A DNA stretch of 64,000 nucleotides from the NCBI GenBank assembly GCA_037954325.1, contig JBBMNZ010000001.1, forward strand, positions 18,868,258 to 18,932,257. The letters are read 5' to 3'. Within the stretch, counting starts at the first letter, position 1. Each line of letters starts with the position of its first letter. Position numbers and translations under genes: made by a program. The DNA comes from Fistularia commersonii (taxonomy: Eukaryota > Chordata > Actinopteri > Syngnathiformes > Fistulariidae). Shown here piece after piece: positions 12,401 to 27,869 of this stretch. The notes beneath the pieces were generated by a model. The model was not told the DNA's origin. It saw only the letters and a program-made list of their open reading frames with translations, and made no database searches.

Positions 12401-14684
12401 TTTGTTGTGTCTGTACTCCCAGCTGGACGCCGGCATTGTTCAGACGTTGATATTTGGTTGAATGTAGGTTGTGATGTCTGGTGACGACCATTAGATATCA
12501 ACATTGATACTGGGATGTTTTAATACTGTGAGCTACCCAAAATACAACATCCTCCATGGTAACTGTTAGTGTGGTTCTGTTTCCATGGCATAAAATTGAT
12601 GTATTTCTGACATTAATAAAAAAATGATCTTTGGTTGTATTATGAAGATATCAGCTAAATAATGGCAATTATTTTTCTAAACATCACCGCAAAATCTAGT
12701 TATTCTGAATACTTTCATTTTGATTTTAATGTTACTTTGAATTTTTAACTTGGATATTAAGATTCCATCTTATTCCTCCAACACTTAATTGTAGAATTAA
12801 ACCATTTTCTTCTCCTGTTTTTTCATTTGCAAATTGTTGAAACAGACTTCTTCCCAGGCTTAGAGGTTTGAAGAGAACATGGGGCGGCATTGTGTGACAA
12901 CATCCCAGAATCCCTGATTGAGGACAGTATGAGAGGTGAGGCAAGGGAGTATGCCAGTGATAAACAAGTATGGCCCATTAAACCTTCCAGGCTTGAGTAA
13001 AATACACTGACATACAACCACACTGTAATTTTACCATAAAAGAGTCACCACTCTCAGATGTAAATTTACTAGGGGGGCCCATAAACGTTTACAGCTGCTG
13101 GCATATTTTGGATACGATCACATTTCACATTCTTACCCCTCACAGCAGCCTAAACGGATGCCCATTTATTTCAGTGAAAGCTGAAATTGTAAACACACAC
13201 AAAACAATACATTTTCATGTGAAATTTGATTGAAATGAAATTAAACGGGGATGAAATTAACAACAAATAAATAACTAAATCATCAGTAAGACATCAAACA
13301 AAATCCACCCGAAAGTACTTTAATTGTGTCAAATATTAGCAACCAATCACCAAGAAATTGGCATTTGATGTCCAAGAATGGCACGGAAAAGATTGACAGG
13401 AAATATTAATGTAACTGCGAAGAAAAACATTAGAAAATTGACAGAAAGATCACAAGAAATATTTAAAAGGAAGTCACACTGAAATGTACAAAAAAATAAC
13501 TGGAAAAAAATGAAATGAGGCTACCAAAAGAATAAACACACCTTGGTTTAGGAAGATTGCTACCTGAAAATATAGGTTTTCCAAAAAAAAAAATGCTCGA
13601 TAAATAAACAACCAGATGACAACCAAACTAGCAGCAAGCTGTAACGCATCTGTCATGCTGCACCATCCATTGTGCAAACACCAAGATGAACTCCTCATTG
13701 GTTCCCAGATCATTGTTTAGGATTTTATTTGGGTTTTTTGCTGTTTTTTTTCTTCTAACTCATCAGTTAAATAAAAAAAAAAAAACAAGTTTGATTAAAA
13801 TAAAACTGAAAAGAAAAGGTGTGAGAACTGGAAATGGGAAAGAAACATGGTAGCAAAGCATGAGCAAGATTTTTGTGTTTCAGATCTTGCTTTGCAGGAT
13901 GGGAAGGGAAGCTCATGGGTCTGTTGCATTTAAAGGACAAAGACAAAATTAATGGAGATGATATTCTTGGATGCAAAGCTGAGTCAACAGCACAGATGAC
14001 TGCTGTGAGTAGCATAGGCTACTCACTGCTGTGAGTGAGCATAAAATGACTTTAAAACTAAAGAAAGATCATATTTTGGTGAATCAGTAACGGAATCCTT
14101 AATTTCCCACATTCCCTACAGAAAATTTGTCTCAGTTTACAAATACATATATATGTATTTGTGCATGTGTATGTCCATTAATTAGCCCCCCAAAATAAGT
14201 GCCAAAAAAGCGCCTCAAACCTGCAGAAAATGATCACTAGAGCAGGCTAACATTTTTTTCATGTTCCCTTTTTTTCCTCTCCTGAAGAGAAAATGGTTTA
14301 TTTCAAAGTTTGAAAGTCTCTGTTTGAATCATGAGGAATAATGACACACGGTGCGTGGAGGCAGATGGCCTCCTCTTCGCCAGATAATCCCTTCTGAGCC
14401 GCTATCAGAGCATCAGGAGCAGGTGGCCTTTCTCAGCCTAGACTTTACAAATCAATTGGTAGAGGAGAGAAAAGAAAGAAAATCCAAGGAAAAAAAATCC
14501 TGCGTGCTTGTCATTTCCATATTGGCTGCCTCTCATTAACAGCAATTATCACTACATTTGCATTAAATTACCACTTGATTGGCCAAAAAGTAATAGTAAA
14601 TCTTTATTGGAAAATTGGAAATTGGACAATTTATTGCCCTGAAGTGAACTGAATCAGACCAGCAGGGATCACTTCAAAATGTCT

Positions 14685-14840
14685 TAAAATTCAAGATTCA
14701 AGAATCAAAGTGTTTTATTTCATATGTACACTGTGGAAAAATGTTTCCACATATAATGACATTCTTACTATGCTGTCCACAATGCAAGACATTGGTACCG
14801 ACAACTGCAATACGCAAAATAACAGGCAATAAATATTCAG
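14685..14840 (+). repeat. Dispersed short repeat, copy 1
   Basis: The segment contains 'tgtttccacatataatgacattcttactatgctgtccaca'-type text that recurs, diverged, at about 31.43-31.56 kb ('gtttccctgtacagtgacattcttactttgctgtccacagtgcactg'). Two diverged copies in one window support a dispersed repeat, probably a SINE or LINE tail. The class is not assigned. Confidence 0.55.
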
Positions 14841-16949
14841 AAGGGCTTTTACCTAAAACAAAACAGAAACCATTTCAAACACCATGAAATAACTTAAAAG
14901 TTGACCGTAACAGGTGGCCTTTCCAAGACTTCATCATTTGGAAAGCAATAAATGGAAAGCAATAAATGGAAAAAAAAAAACGAAATGGAGATGATTAAAT
15001 AAACAAAAGATTTTGAGTGCTTGTTTTAAGTCAACTGCTTCCCCACAATACAGCTTGTTTGTTTACTGACATCAAAATTAGCAAGAAGTTACATTAAACT
15101 CACCAAAATTCAAGGGAAGTTATTTGACAAGCATAAAAAATCTAGATAGTACAAATACAAGAAAAATATATGAAGTTGATTCAGAACTTTGTGATATGGT
15201 AGTTTGTTACCTGGTAATCGGCAAATCTTTGAAAAAAGAAAGAAATTGAGAAGAGTAAGTCAAAGAAATCACTTTTGAATGGGTGGAGCAGGCAAGTATC
15301 CGTCTAGACTTCACATTTATTTGGAGGGGAAAAGAAAATGAATCAAACTACAGTAAAGGGAGAAGAAGAAAGTGTAAGACTGACGAGCAGGAATCTGCCA
15401 GCCTCATCAGGGGATAATTGACTTTTTACTTTGAAATTCATCGACTTGTTTGAAGATGTTCTTACACCAGCGAGCTGTTGGGTTTTTGTTTGTTTGTTTG
15501 TTTGTCTTGTTTTTTCTCCCCACCCCAGACATTCGGTGGGGCGAGGGGGGGCATGAAATAAATAGCTTGAAATTGGAAATCTAACACGATTTGAGATGCG
15601 CTGGAGAAAACATATCTCTTCTGATGCCTGATAGAGTGCACGAGCGTGATGGGGAAGAGGGGGGTGGTGGAGAAGGAGGGGGTAAAAAATTTATTTCTCG
15701 ATTATTGTGTGTGATTTCCGAAGAGGCGGGAGCGTTTGAGGAGAATTCCAGGTATAATTTGCAGCATTATGGCGGAGGACCAACAAGGAGAAATTATGAT
15801 TTATTCAATTTTGGTGTGCGAGCGCCTACACGCCGCACTTCAAACATGCAATCTCCCTCCCACGCCGGCACTGAAGACCGCTGAAAATTCACAGATCGGC
15901 CGGGTCTGTTGTGACATCTGCTGTGAGTGGCGTTTGGCGCCTGCTCAACCTCCACTCCGAAACAGATGAGGAGGAGCTGCGAGGAACTGTTGACAAACGA
16001 CCAGGAACCTCCCCAAAGGTGATGGAGAAATAACACAAAAAATAAAGTGATTAAATTAAGTGAATTAAAAATTTACTTAAAGGTGGCAAGAAATAAGCCA
16101 TGCAAAAATTATACTCATTTGCAAAAACAGTGAATGAAACATCAGCAAACACAAACATTTCTCTGGAAATTAAATATAAATATTATATTTCTTCTGTCTG
16201 TATAAATATAAAATTTGCTATAATTATCTAATGGAAATTGACCATGTTTGTACAAGTTACAACCATAATGAAGTAAATCATTCTAAAAAAAAGGGCAAGA
16301 AAATTTAAAAAAAAAATGTTATGAACATATTGGCATTTGGCTGGTGTAAGATCATTTTAAATAAATGTAAAATAAAATATTTATGCAAAAAGGATTTGAA
16401 AAAGAAAAAAAAAACAATAAAGACGGATAAATGAGCAAGAAATTTCCATGACAACCCCTCCAAAAAAATTGAGATTCATTTGAAATCGCAAAGTCTTTAA
16501 AAAAATGTGGAAATCACATGAAAAAAGAAATAAGAATGTTATTTCTTTTTATCTCTAGGTTTTCCTAGGTTTATTTTCCAGGTTAGATCACTGGTGATAT
16601 GTCTAGGGTGCACCAGTAGGTTTGTATTAAACCAGTCAATTCTGGCAGAGCCTGTGCACACCAGGAACGACCAGATGATGACCATGAACAGAGTAGCAAT
16701 AGCGAGAGAGGTAGCGGACAGCCGGAGAGACAGCAACCAGGGCGGGGAGGGCTAGCTGCGCATTCTGCAGCTCCCATGAGAGAGAATCTACAAGCAAGCT
16801 ATGGAAACCAATGAAGAGTAATACCGCCAGGAGTGCCCGAGAGGGGAAGGATGTACGGGCATTGACCAAAGCTAAGCAAACTACGACCATGGCTGCAGTT
16901 TGCTTATGTTACAATATCTGCAAGTAACTGCAAGTTTTGACATGATGAT

Positions 16950-18625
16950 GAGGTGCAATGCACAGGACCAATGCCTGGTGAGATTCAGGAGGCGCCACCA
17001 GACTCTCCAGGCCCCACAAGCCCACAAAACCGTCAGGTTAAGTGGCCTTCTACCAACAAGTTAAGTGAGTGGTGTCATTTCGATGAGGATGTCGATCTCA
17101 AAGCCAGAGGGAATGCCGACCAGAAATTGTGGAAAATGATTGTCTGCTTTGCCGCCGAGAGATTTGGCACCAAGGAGCGGTGCCTAATTAACGGCGCAGG
17201 GGAGCCAAATCGAAGGCAAAGGAAGATCATTCAACTGCAGCTCGAGCTTAAACAGCTAGGGCGGCAGTCAAGGGAGGAAGACAGGGCCAGGCTAGCGGAG
17301 CTCTGCAGCAGCTTAAGGAGGAATCTCGCAACGCTCCGTCAAGCCATACACCACATAAAGAGGGGAAAAAAGAGACTCAAGAGGCATGCCCCCTTCATAG
17401 CATGCCCTTTCAGCTTCACCAACAAGATCCTTGGGCAGAAGCGAGGTGGACAATTATTCTGCACTCAAGAAGAGGTTGACGAGTACATCAGGGCTACTTA
17501 CAGCAACAGTGCAAGGGAGCAGGATCTTGGTCCCTGCAGGACTCTGAAAAACCCACCAGAACCCACCGTCATTCTACACCAGCCCCGAGAGAGGTCGAGG
17601 GAGTTGTCGAAGTTCCCTGTTCCAGAGTACTGTATGTTGTCTACAAGAGGCGCTCCGGGCTCTCTAAGCGTGGAAGAGCCTCAAGGTCATCTGGAAGATG
17701 AGGTGGGTGGCCCATCAATGGGGGTATGCAAGGGGCGTATGAATTCCAAAGGAGAACTCATGCACGATCAAGCAGTTTAGAAACATCTCACTCCTGTGTG
17801 TGGACAAGGGCAAGGTGTACTTCAGCGTTGTTGCTTGATGCATGACACGGATCCTCTTGATGAATGCATAGACACCTCGGTGCAGAAGAGGGGATCCAAA
17901 AGGTACCAGGAGCGGGGGGACCTGGTGGTTCTGTGGCTCGACTTGATCAGGGACCTAATACTTGATTATAACAGCTGCTTCTATTCGAGAGTCACACCCA
18001 GAACAGTACCGTCAGCATCACATCGGCTGGAGAAGAGCATAATCACTGGATGCACCATCTCAGTGATCTGCTTTGCCTTAGACATGAACAATCTTGTTAA
18101 GTCTGCGGAGTACCCCTCACCGAGTCAGGTGTAAGGCAGCGTCCCATCAGAGCATTTATGAATGACCTGACCATTCCCGCGACATTGGTACCAGGCTCCG
18201 GGTGGATTCTTCAAGACCCTGAGGGTGGCTCATCAACTGGGTGCGTATAGGTTTCAAGCCTGCTAAGTCCCGTTCCCTGGCGGTGAAGAAGGGGAGAGTG
18301 ATGGACAGTTCTGTTGCTTGCTTGGAGGTGTCAGTGAAGCCAGTGAAGAGCCTTGGACATATCGTCCATAGCGCCCTGAGGGACACAGCAGCTGAGAACT
18401 GAGAACCTGGCTAAAGTCAAGGCTACCAGGTAAGTTTGAAGCCTGGATATGGCATCTGCCATACCTCCTCTGGCCACTGTTGGTCTGTGACTATCCACCG
18501 TTGAGGGCTTCGAGCGAAACACAAGTGGCTACAAGAAAGGCTCCTGACCATAGCTTGGGATAGACAGCTGAAGGTGGACCTGAACAGACAGCTTAAATTC
18601 AAAGATCCCATCGTGGTGACCATCA
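16950..18625 (+). pseudogene. Internally deleted RLE-type non-LTR retrotransposon
   Basis: A 275-codon open frame (16953-17780) carries the N-terminal region of an RLE-type non-LTR polyprotein. It has a basic helix-rich segment with KRLKRHAPFIACPF and a conserved CTQEEVDEYIR segment. Downstream, frame-shifted pieces show reverse transcriptase parts: TSVQKRG, LVVLWLDL, IRDLILDYNSCFY and TGCTISVICFAL (about 17860-18080). Then come a KPAKSRSLAVKKG piece (about 18255), VKPVKSLGHIVHS (about 18335) and a late DRQLKVDLNRQLKF piece near 18595. LWLDL joins IRDLILDY directly, so about 20 residues holding the rest of palm motif A appear deleted. A larger deletion removes most of the region between the thumb and the endonuclease. 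It is not a host gene despite its long open frame. Confidence 0.75.
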
Positions 18626-19031
18626 TTTTTTTTCCTGATTTGGTTTCTTCTCTTTTTCATGTTTTCTTGAAAATATTCTTTAAAATGGTTGCTCCTTCAG
18701 ATTCCCACCAAAATGTAAAAATGTCTTCTAGTTAATTTCCAGGAAACCTGGCCGGGGTATTTAGGTCAGGTCTTGCACGTTTGTTTGCAGGGGGGAGTGG
18801 GATATTTTTGTGATTGGTTAGAGGGATTTTTGAAACTCCTCACATTCTGCCTCCCATACATCCATCCCTTGAAAAAAGAAATAAATAAGGGAGTCAGAGA
18901 GATGTGTATTTCCCTCCTGAGAGAACTCGCTGTGCTCAAGTTAATGGCCTTCGCTTTCTTCCCACAGCGGGAGCCGCCGAAGGCCAAGAGCTTTTCATTC
19001 GAGCCACACATTAAAGCTGGTGTTAATCAGG

Positions 19032-19032
<1 letters not shown>

Positions 19033-19079
<47 letters not shown>
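19033..19079 (+). repeat. TG dinucleotide repeat
   Basis: An uninterrupted TG run of about 23 units. It sits just left of the pyrimidine-rich tract. Confidence 0.95.
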
Positions 19080-19080
<1 letters not shown>

Positions 19081-19174
19081 CACCATTGCAGCATCAATAA
19101 GCAGCAGCCTTCACTTCCTGCCTCCTCATCACCTCCACATGTTCATCCAACAGTTCCTTTGCATCCGATGCTGG

Positions 19175-19420
19175 ACTCTTCCTCTATCTCATTCTCTTGC
19201 TCCCTCTTTTCCTCCTCTTCCCTTTCTTCCACTCCTCCTTCCTCTCTTCTTCCTCCACTAATCCCGCCTTAGTTTAGTCCTCTTGCCCCCCTTCCCTCCT
19301 TTTCTCTCTTGTCCCTTTCTCATCATTCCTCCTCTCATCCCTCCTTCCCCCTTTCCTTGCCTCCCCTTCCCTTTTCCCTTTCTTCCTCCTCTCCTCCCTT
19401 CCGTCCTCTCCCACCTCTGA
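19175..19420 (+). repeat. Pyrimidine-rich tract (TCC/CTT-rich)
   Basis: About 245 bases are overwhelmingly C and T, with only a few short purine interruptions such as 'ccactaatcccgccttag'. The right half (about 19270-19410) is the purest. The overlapping frames on both strands (Ser/Pro/Leu-rich on the plus strand, Gly/Lys/Arg-rich on the minus strand) are compositional artefacts. Confidence 0.85.
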
Positions 19421-21430
19421 ACATGTCGCTTCGTGACGTGATGCAAAATGACGTCCGAAAAACAAGTCGTATGGAAGCCCAGGAGGGATCGTATACATAT
19501 TTTTATTTTTGTCTGGCTGGTTTTATGGATGCTGTTTGCTGATTTTTTTTTGGTTTGTTTTGGGATTAAAGCATATTTTTTAACTTTATTGGAAATGTTT
19601 GTCAGCCCTTAGGAGATAACTCTATTTTCCTGATAATTTCTTATTTTTAGATTGCCTCTTATTTCTTCATTCATCTTCTGGATGAATTTGAAGGAAAAAT
19701 GTTGCCAATTTTTTAAAATTACCTATCATTTTCACTGATTTATCTTAAAAAGAAATTTGTCGGTAATTTCAAAACAATAGCCTGCAAAATTTGAAAGTGA
19801 TTCATTTATTCACCTTTGCAGTGATTTCTTATAGAAATTTTGACAATTTAATAATGTTAGATTTATTTACGAAGTATCTGTCGAATGATTGATTTTAAAT
19901 TTTTGTATTTCTTAATGTTCTGATCGTGAAATTACAATCACAGATCTCCTGGGATCATTCTCTTAAAGTTTCATGGTAACTTGTTGCAATATATTTAGAG
20001 GAAAAGAGTCTATAATAAGTTGGCAGTTTATTATAATAAAGTAAATGTCAGGGGAAACGTAATGTCTCTGTCTTCGATCAAGGTTGAAATACATCTGTCT
20101 TGCTACCGTGGACACCAGGTACATAACTCGCACATCAGAGATGCAATTTAATAAAACTGAACCTTGGGTTTGTTTGCTTTGAGATCTTCAAAATTAATCA
20201 CATCATTATCTCAGAAAACAAAGTCTGCCGATTGCCAAGAATTTATCCTGCGAGCGTTACTGAGGGAATGCCGCTCCCGCTGTTTCCAGCCAACAGATAA
20301 AGTAGTGGGCTAATTGGGCCCGTGACCCCTGACCCTGTGGGACTGCCCAGCGCTGGGGCTCTGGGAAACTCCTTCACAGCCTTTCAAAGACACTCCAAGT
20401 AAAGAAAGCAAACACAGAATCCCTCATGCTATGCTAATATAAACGCTTCTCTTCAATAAATATATTTTTATTATTCTAAATATACTTTCTAGATTTATTA
20501 GATTGGAAAAAATATGTGTTTTTTGAGTAAATTCCTTGCAAATTCATTTTAAGGTTTTCATAATTTCACACAAAAGTTAAGAATAAGTTAAGAATTTTAA
20601 AAAAAAAGACAACTTCGGACAGACCTATATCTTGACAATGGGCACCCATCAAAAAATATTTGGAGAGTTGAGAATATTATCTCTATTTGACGGAGCTAGA
20701 AGTTTTTTGTTTTGTTTTTTTGTTTTCGCTTGCTATTGAGGAAATAAGTGAATTGCTAAATGAATTGTCGAAATATTATACCTATAAAGAATATTGTATA
20801 ATGTGTATCTTGTCATGAGGTTTTGTAAGAATGTGTGTGACTCTGTCAAGGAACTTGTTCTAATAAATGTTCAAAAAAAAAAAAAGGAAAAACAAAAACA
20901 TGTAAATGAAAAACATATCAAACCTTTGACAAAAATAAACAATTGAATTTTGTTGTTCCTTTTCTTATCGTTTTGATAATCCCCTGCAGATTTTCAATAA
21001 AATTTCTGTCTGTATTGTCCCTTTACAGTTTTAACCCTAGCTTTAAGTAATTTATCGCAGGACTTTAGATTTCTTCATATGTTAAGAGATTTTTGGCGGC
21101 AATTTCTTGCATATTTTAGGAAAGATGCCTCGAGAAAATTACAGAACAAATGAAATTGGGTTTTCACATAAATGTATTAACGTTACAACCTCTTTGGGCT
21201 TCCGTGTAAAGGGGGTGGGGGTGGTAAGGTTACATGCCCTGAAACGCAACAGGTTCCCATCCTTTTCATTTCGCCTCCACGTGAATTCCTGCATTTATTT
21301 AACCTGAGCAGATCGATATTCGGCTTACAGGCAGTGTCGACACGTGACAATATTCCGGCTCCACGCCGATCCACGGCAGTGGGGACGAACCCGCCGTCCG
21401 GATACCGTGATTCACACCGGCTACACCACA

Positions 21431-21444
21431 CTGCCCCCTAGTGG
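21431..21444 (-). promoter_or_regulatory. CTCF-type motif, reverse orientation
   Basis: On the minus strand this reads CCACTAGGGGGCAG, a full match to the CTCF core consensus CCASYAGRKGGCRS and the textbook strong form. It lies at the edge of a locally CpG-containing segment (about 21330-21450). It faces the forward motif at 9446-9459. As there, a transposon origin is possible and occupancy is unknown. Confidence 0.6.
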
Positions 21445-23167
21445 CGAGATGGGATTGTACAGGCTGGGCGGCAAAAACTGGAAGCCAAGCAACTGTGCGT
21501 TGCTAGGTTTTAAATCAATAAAAAAAAATAATGATAGAACTATTTCTTGTTGACAGATTTTGATCCTTAGCTATTTTACAAACATTTGTGTGAATTTTTA
21601 TTTATGTTTTTTTGATTTCCATGCATTTTATTTACCTTATTAATATTTTGTGATACTTTACAAGTATTTCTTTTAATATAAGCAGGTACATTGTTTAACC
21701 ATTTTCAACTGTGTGTTGATGTATATTGGAATTATTGGATTGATTCCATCTTTTATCCATTTTATGCTGAAATGTTTGTATTTACATTAAAAGCTGTAAT
21801 TACGTTTTGATAATACATTTTTTTTTTAGTTTATCTTTCAGAACTTCAAAATATCTTTTTATGTTTTTTCAATCATTTCTTCCAAATGTTGGGTAATTCA
21901 ATGTTATTCACTCATTCAGATTCTCTGTTTTGTTTTTTTAATTTCCAGGAGACTTTTCAAACTGGTTCTCCTGTGTTTTCTTCACTCTTTTCTTTTCAGG
22001 TCACTTCTGCAACTTTTGCATCATTGATCTGACCCGTGTATATATAAAATTCATAAATAAATTCTTTTCTTCTGTGATATTTTTCCCCGACAGCACCTGC
22101 ATTTTTAATCCATTACTCTTGAACCTGTTTCTATTTCTTTCAATAAATCACTTGTGTAGAAAAAAGAAAGAGATTAAAACAGTGGACTCATTGATTGTTA
22201 TTATTAAGAAAGAAAGATTGTGGCCCCCAGTTGAGAGCAGCGCGATGTTTTATAACCTCGTATTATTTTCTTCAGCTGAACCTGATATTTCATCACTTTA
22301 AGATGTGAAGGACATGTTTTATTTATGGACTAAAGGAGGGAAAGGCTTTAGACTGGCAATATCAACTACTATGGTTCCTCCTTTGTCTCCACGCTGTTAG
22401 AAGTCCAGTTGTTTCACAAACTCTGATTTCAGATGATTTTAGAAAAAAAAAAAATTCTACATGCTCAAAATCTAAAAAGGGGTGAATTTTAAGAGTTAAA
22501 AACCTGCGAAAAACTTTAAATATCCCGACTCCAGAGGCCGGTTTAGAACTGTTATACACACACACTTAACATGCGAATATCTGAGCGTAAAGACACACAC
22601 TCACACACTTCTCCCTGTAAATAAACGTATTTAAGTGTGTACACCCTCATAACTCACACACTCTGAGTACCAAACGTGTCCGTGTAGTAGCCTGCATCTG
22701 CACATTAAAACCCACAAACTCACATTTATCACTCTTTCCACCTAATGTACCGAAGTATATGTACACATTCTTTCATGCACGTAAATGTTGCATTCCAAAG
22801 ATAAATGCTGTTCACATGAAGCTACAATAGTTTCTTTAATGGAAAAAAAAAAAATCTATTTTCATGGTTCCCATTTTAAGTAAGAAATTAACACCATCAT
22901 GTCGCTGGCGACCAAAATTGTGGGTGTACTATATGTGTGAGATTGGGGGTGGATACAAGTCGCGTGAAACTTTAAGGAGTGACGACCTGAAGGAGTTTGA
23001 AAAGAAACCCCGACAAACATGGCTACTCTTCTGATCAGTGTGTCTCCACAGCCTCATTCACGTGACCTCTGATCTTCTGGCAAACAACGGCATGCTCTTC
23101 AAGCTGCTATGTCGGGCAGAGGGGAGAACGCCACTGTCATCGTCCTGGTCCTGGACGAGGCTGACAG

Positions 23168-26739
<3,572 letters not shown>

Positions 26740-26784
26740 GATGTCGTTAGGAAAACTGTTTAAAAGTCCCGTTTCCGCGGGTCA

Positions 26785-26860
26785 GCTGCGTTATCTTCCG
26801 GGTTGGTCATGTGACATGACACTCAGCGCGCGACAATTTTCCGCTAGATGGCGACCGACG
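26785..26860. promoter_or_regulatory. Putative ap5s1 core promoter with E-box palindrome
   Basis: Just upstream of the ap5s1 start codon lie an ETS-type CTTCCGG (26795-26801) and GTCATGTGACATGAC (26806-26820), an inverted repeat containing a CLEAR-like E-box (GTCATGTGAC; the TFEB consensus is GTCACGTGAC). CCGCTAGATGGCGAC follows at 26841-26855. It resembles both YY1 promoter elements (ATGGCG) and, with two mismatches, the CTCF core. No TATA box is seen. A TATA-less housekeeping-type promoter fits a ubiquitous adaptor subunit. Confidence 0.5.
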
Positions 26861-26979
26861 ACAGACTCCCGCTGACAGACAGTAATTTGACTTCATATAG
26901 TTTCACCAGCTGTATTTTTGATTTACTTTTATTACTTGAATATTAAAAAAAAGTTATAAATCTATAAAGTTATTCTTGA

Positions 26980-26982
26980 TAT

Positions 26983-27022
<40 letters not shown>

Positions 27023-27024
27023 CC
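26980..27024. repeat. TA then TG dinucleotide repeat
   Basis: A run of TA units continues directly into TG units just upstream of ap5s1, followed by a few degenerate TG/CG repeats. Confidence 0.9.
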
Positions 27025-27869
27025 CGTGTGTGTCTGTGTGTTATATTAAATGATTAAACGGCAATTTATACCCATTGATAATAAAGCGTAGAATAAATTG
27101 GTCTGCTTTGGTTTTAATTTTTTTTTTTTTTGTGTTTATTGGACAAAAAAGGAACTTTGAAAAAATATCTTTACATCTGTTTGGTTTCTGTTACAAACTT
27201 TAAAAGGGGATTGTAATAAAAAAAAATCTTCAATATTTTTGCAATTCAAACATGTGTAACTGGAATTTAAAAGAATGCTATATCAGTTCCAAAAATTAAG
27301 TTAAATCTGGATTAAATTCAGTTACATTTCCATTGGATTATTCATGGATTTGTTTTCATCTTTAGGTAAGTCAAGCAGCCATAAGCTGGTAAAAACATTT
27401 CACGGCCAAATCAGACAAATTAGAATTGAGCTGGATGGACATGAAATAAAGAGCGACTGTGAGAGACAGCGATTTTACCGAACTGCAGACATATGTGAAA
27501 GGGCAAGAACAGACATCGGGTTTCATCGGACAAACAGAAGCAGCTGTTTAAGCGGCAGCTGCTGCTGGCTCACTCCAGCAGCTTTTTTTCTGCCTTTGAG
27601 CAGCAGCAGCTGCGTCAGAGGTCAAGACACACTTGCTGGCTTTGTTAGCATTCACTCCCATGTCTTGCCAACCTCTGACCTTCAGCTTAGACTGATGAGT
27701 CGGGTGTTCACAAGATTTCATGCATTTCATGTGGTTGATTTAGGATGACACAACACATAACGCTGATTTGTTTTAAATATATATGGTATATATATACGCA
27801 AAGCAGGAATTCCTTGGTTCTCTGGATGTCTGGAGCACATCGGTATGATCTGGCATCAGATACAGGTGG

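Larger units (their letters stand above)
7900..16500. other. Gene-free region left of the second LINE relic
   Basis: No host coding exon could be supported here. It contains an 18-base poly-A run at about 8713-8730 and a strong CTCF-type motif at 9446-9459. It also has a dispersed-repeat copy at 14.69-14.84 kb, a 14-bp tandem duplication (GGAAAGCAATAAAT) at about 14940-14967, and a TTTG run at about 15485-15506. Non-repetitive complex stretches at about 8850-9140 and 15590-16010 are candidate conserved elements on composition alone. Confidence 0.45.
18640..23000. other. Gene-free region downstream of ap5s1
   Basis: No host coding exon is supported. Notable contents are a TG repeat, a long pyrimidine-rich tract and a reverse-oriented CTCF-type motif, each listed separately. 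Complex non-repetitive stretches at about 18770-19025 and 20210-20400 could be conserved non-coding DNA. The part nearest 23 kb would hold the ap5s1 3' untranslated region, which I could not delimit. AATAAA on the minus strand near 22.32 kb is one possible end signal. Confidence 0.4.

Noticed and set aside
15591..16036. Open frames on both strands near 15.6-16.0 kb as a small gene
   Set aside because: No recognisable domain, no matching splice partners and equal openness on both strands. Composition fits a non-coding element better.
16953..17780. Longest open frame in the window (275 codons) as a host gene
   Set aside because: Its sequence matches the N-terminal part of RLE-type non-LTR polyproteins, and decayed reverse transcriptase pieces follow on the same strand.
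19258..19542. Gly/Lys/Arg-rich and Ser/Pro-rich frames as a basic protein
   Set aside because: They are artefacts of the polypyrimidine tract read on the two strands.
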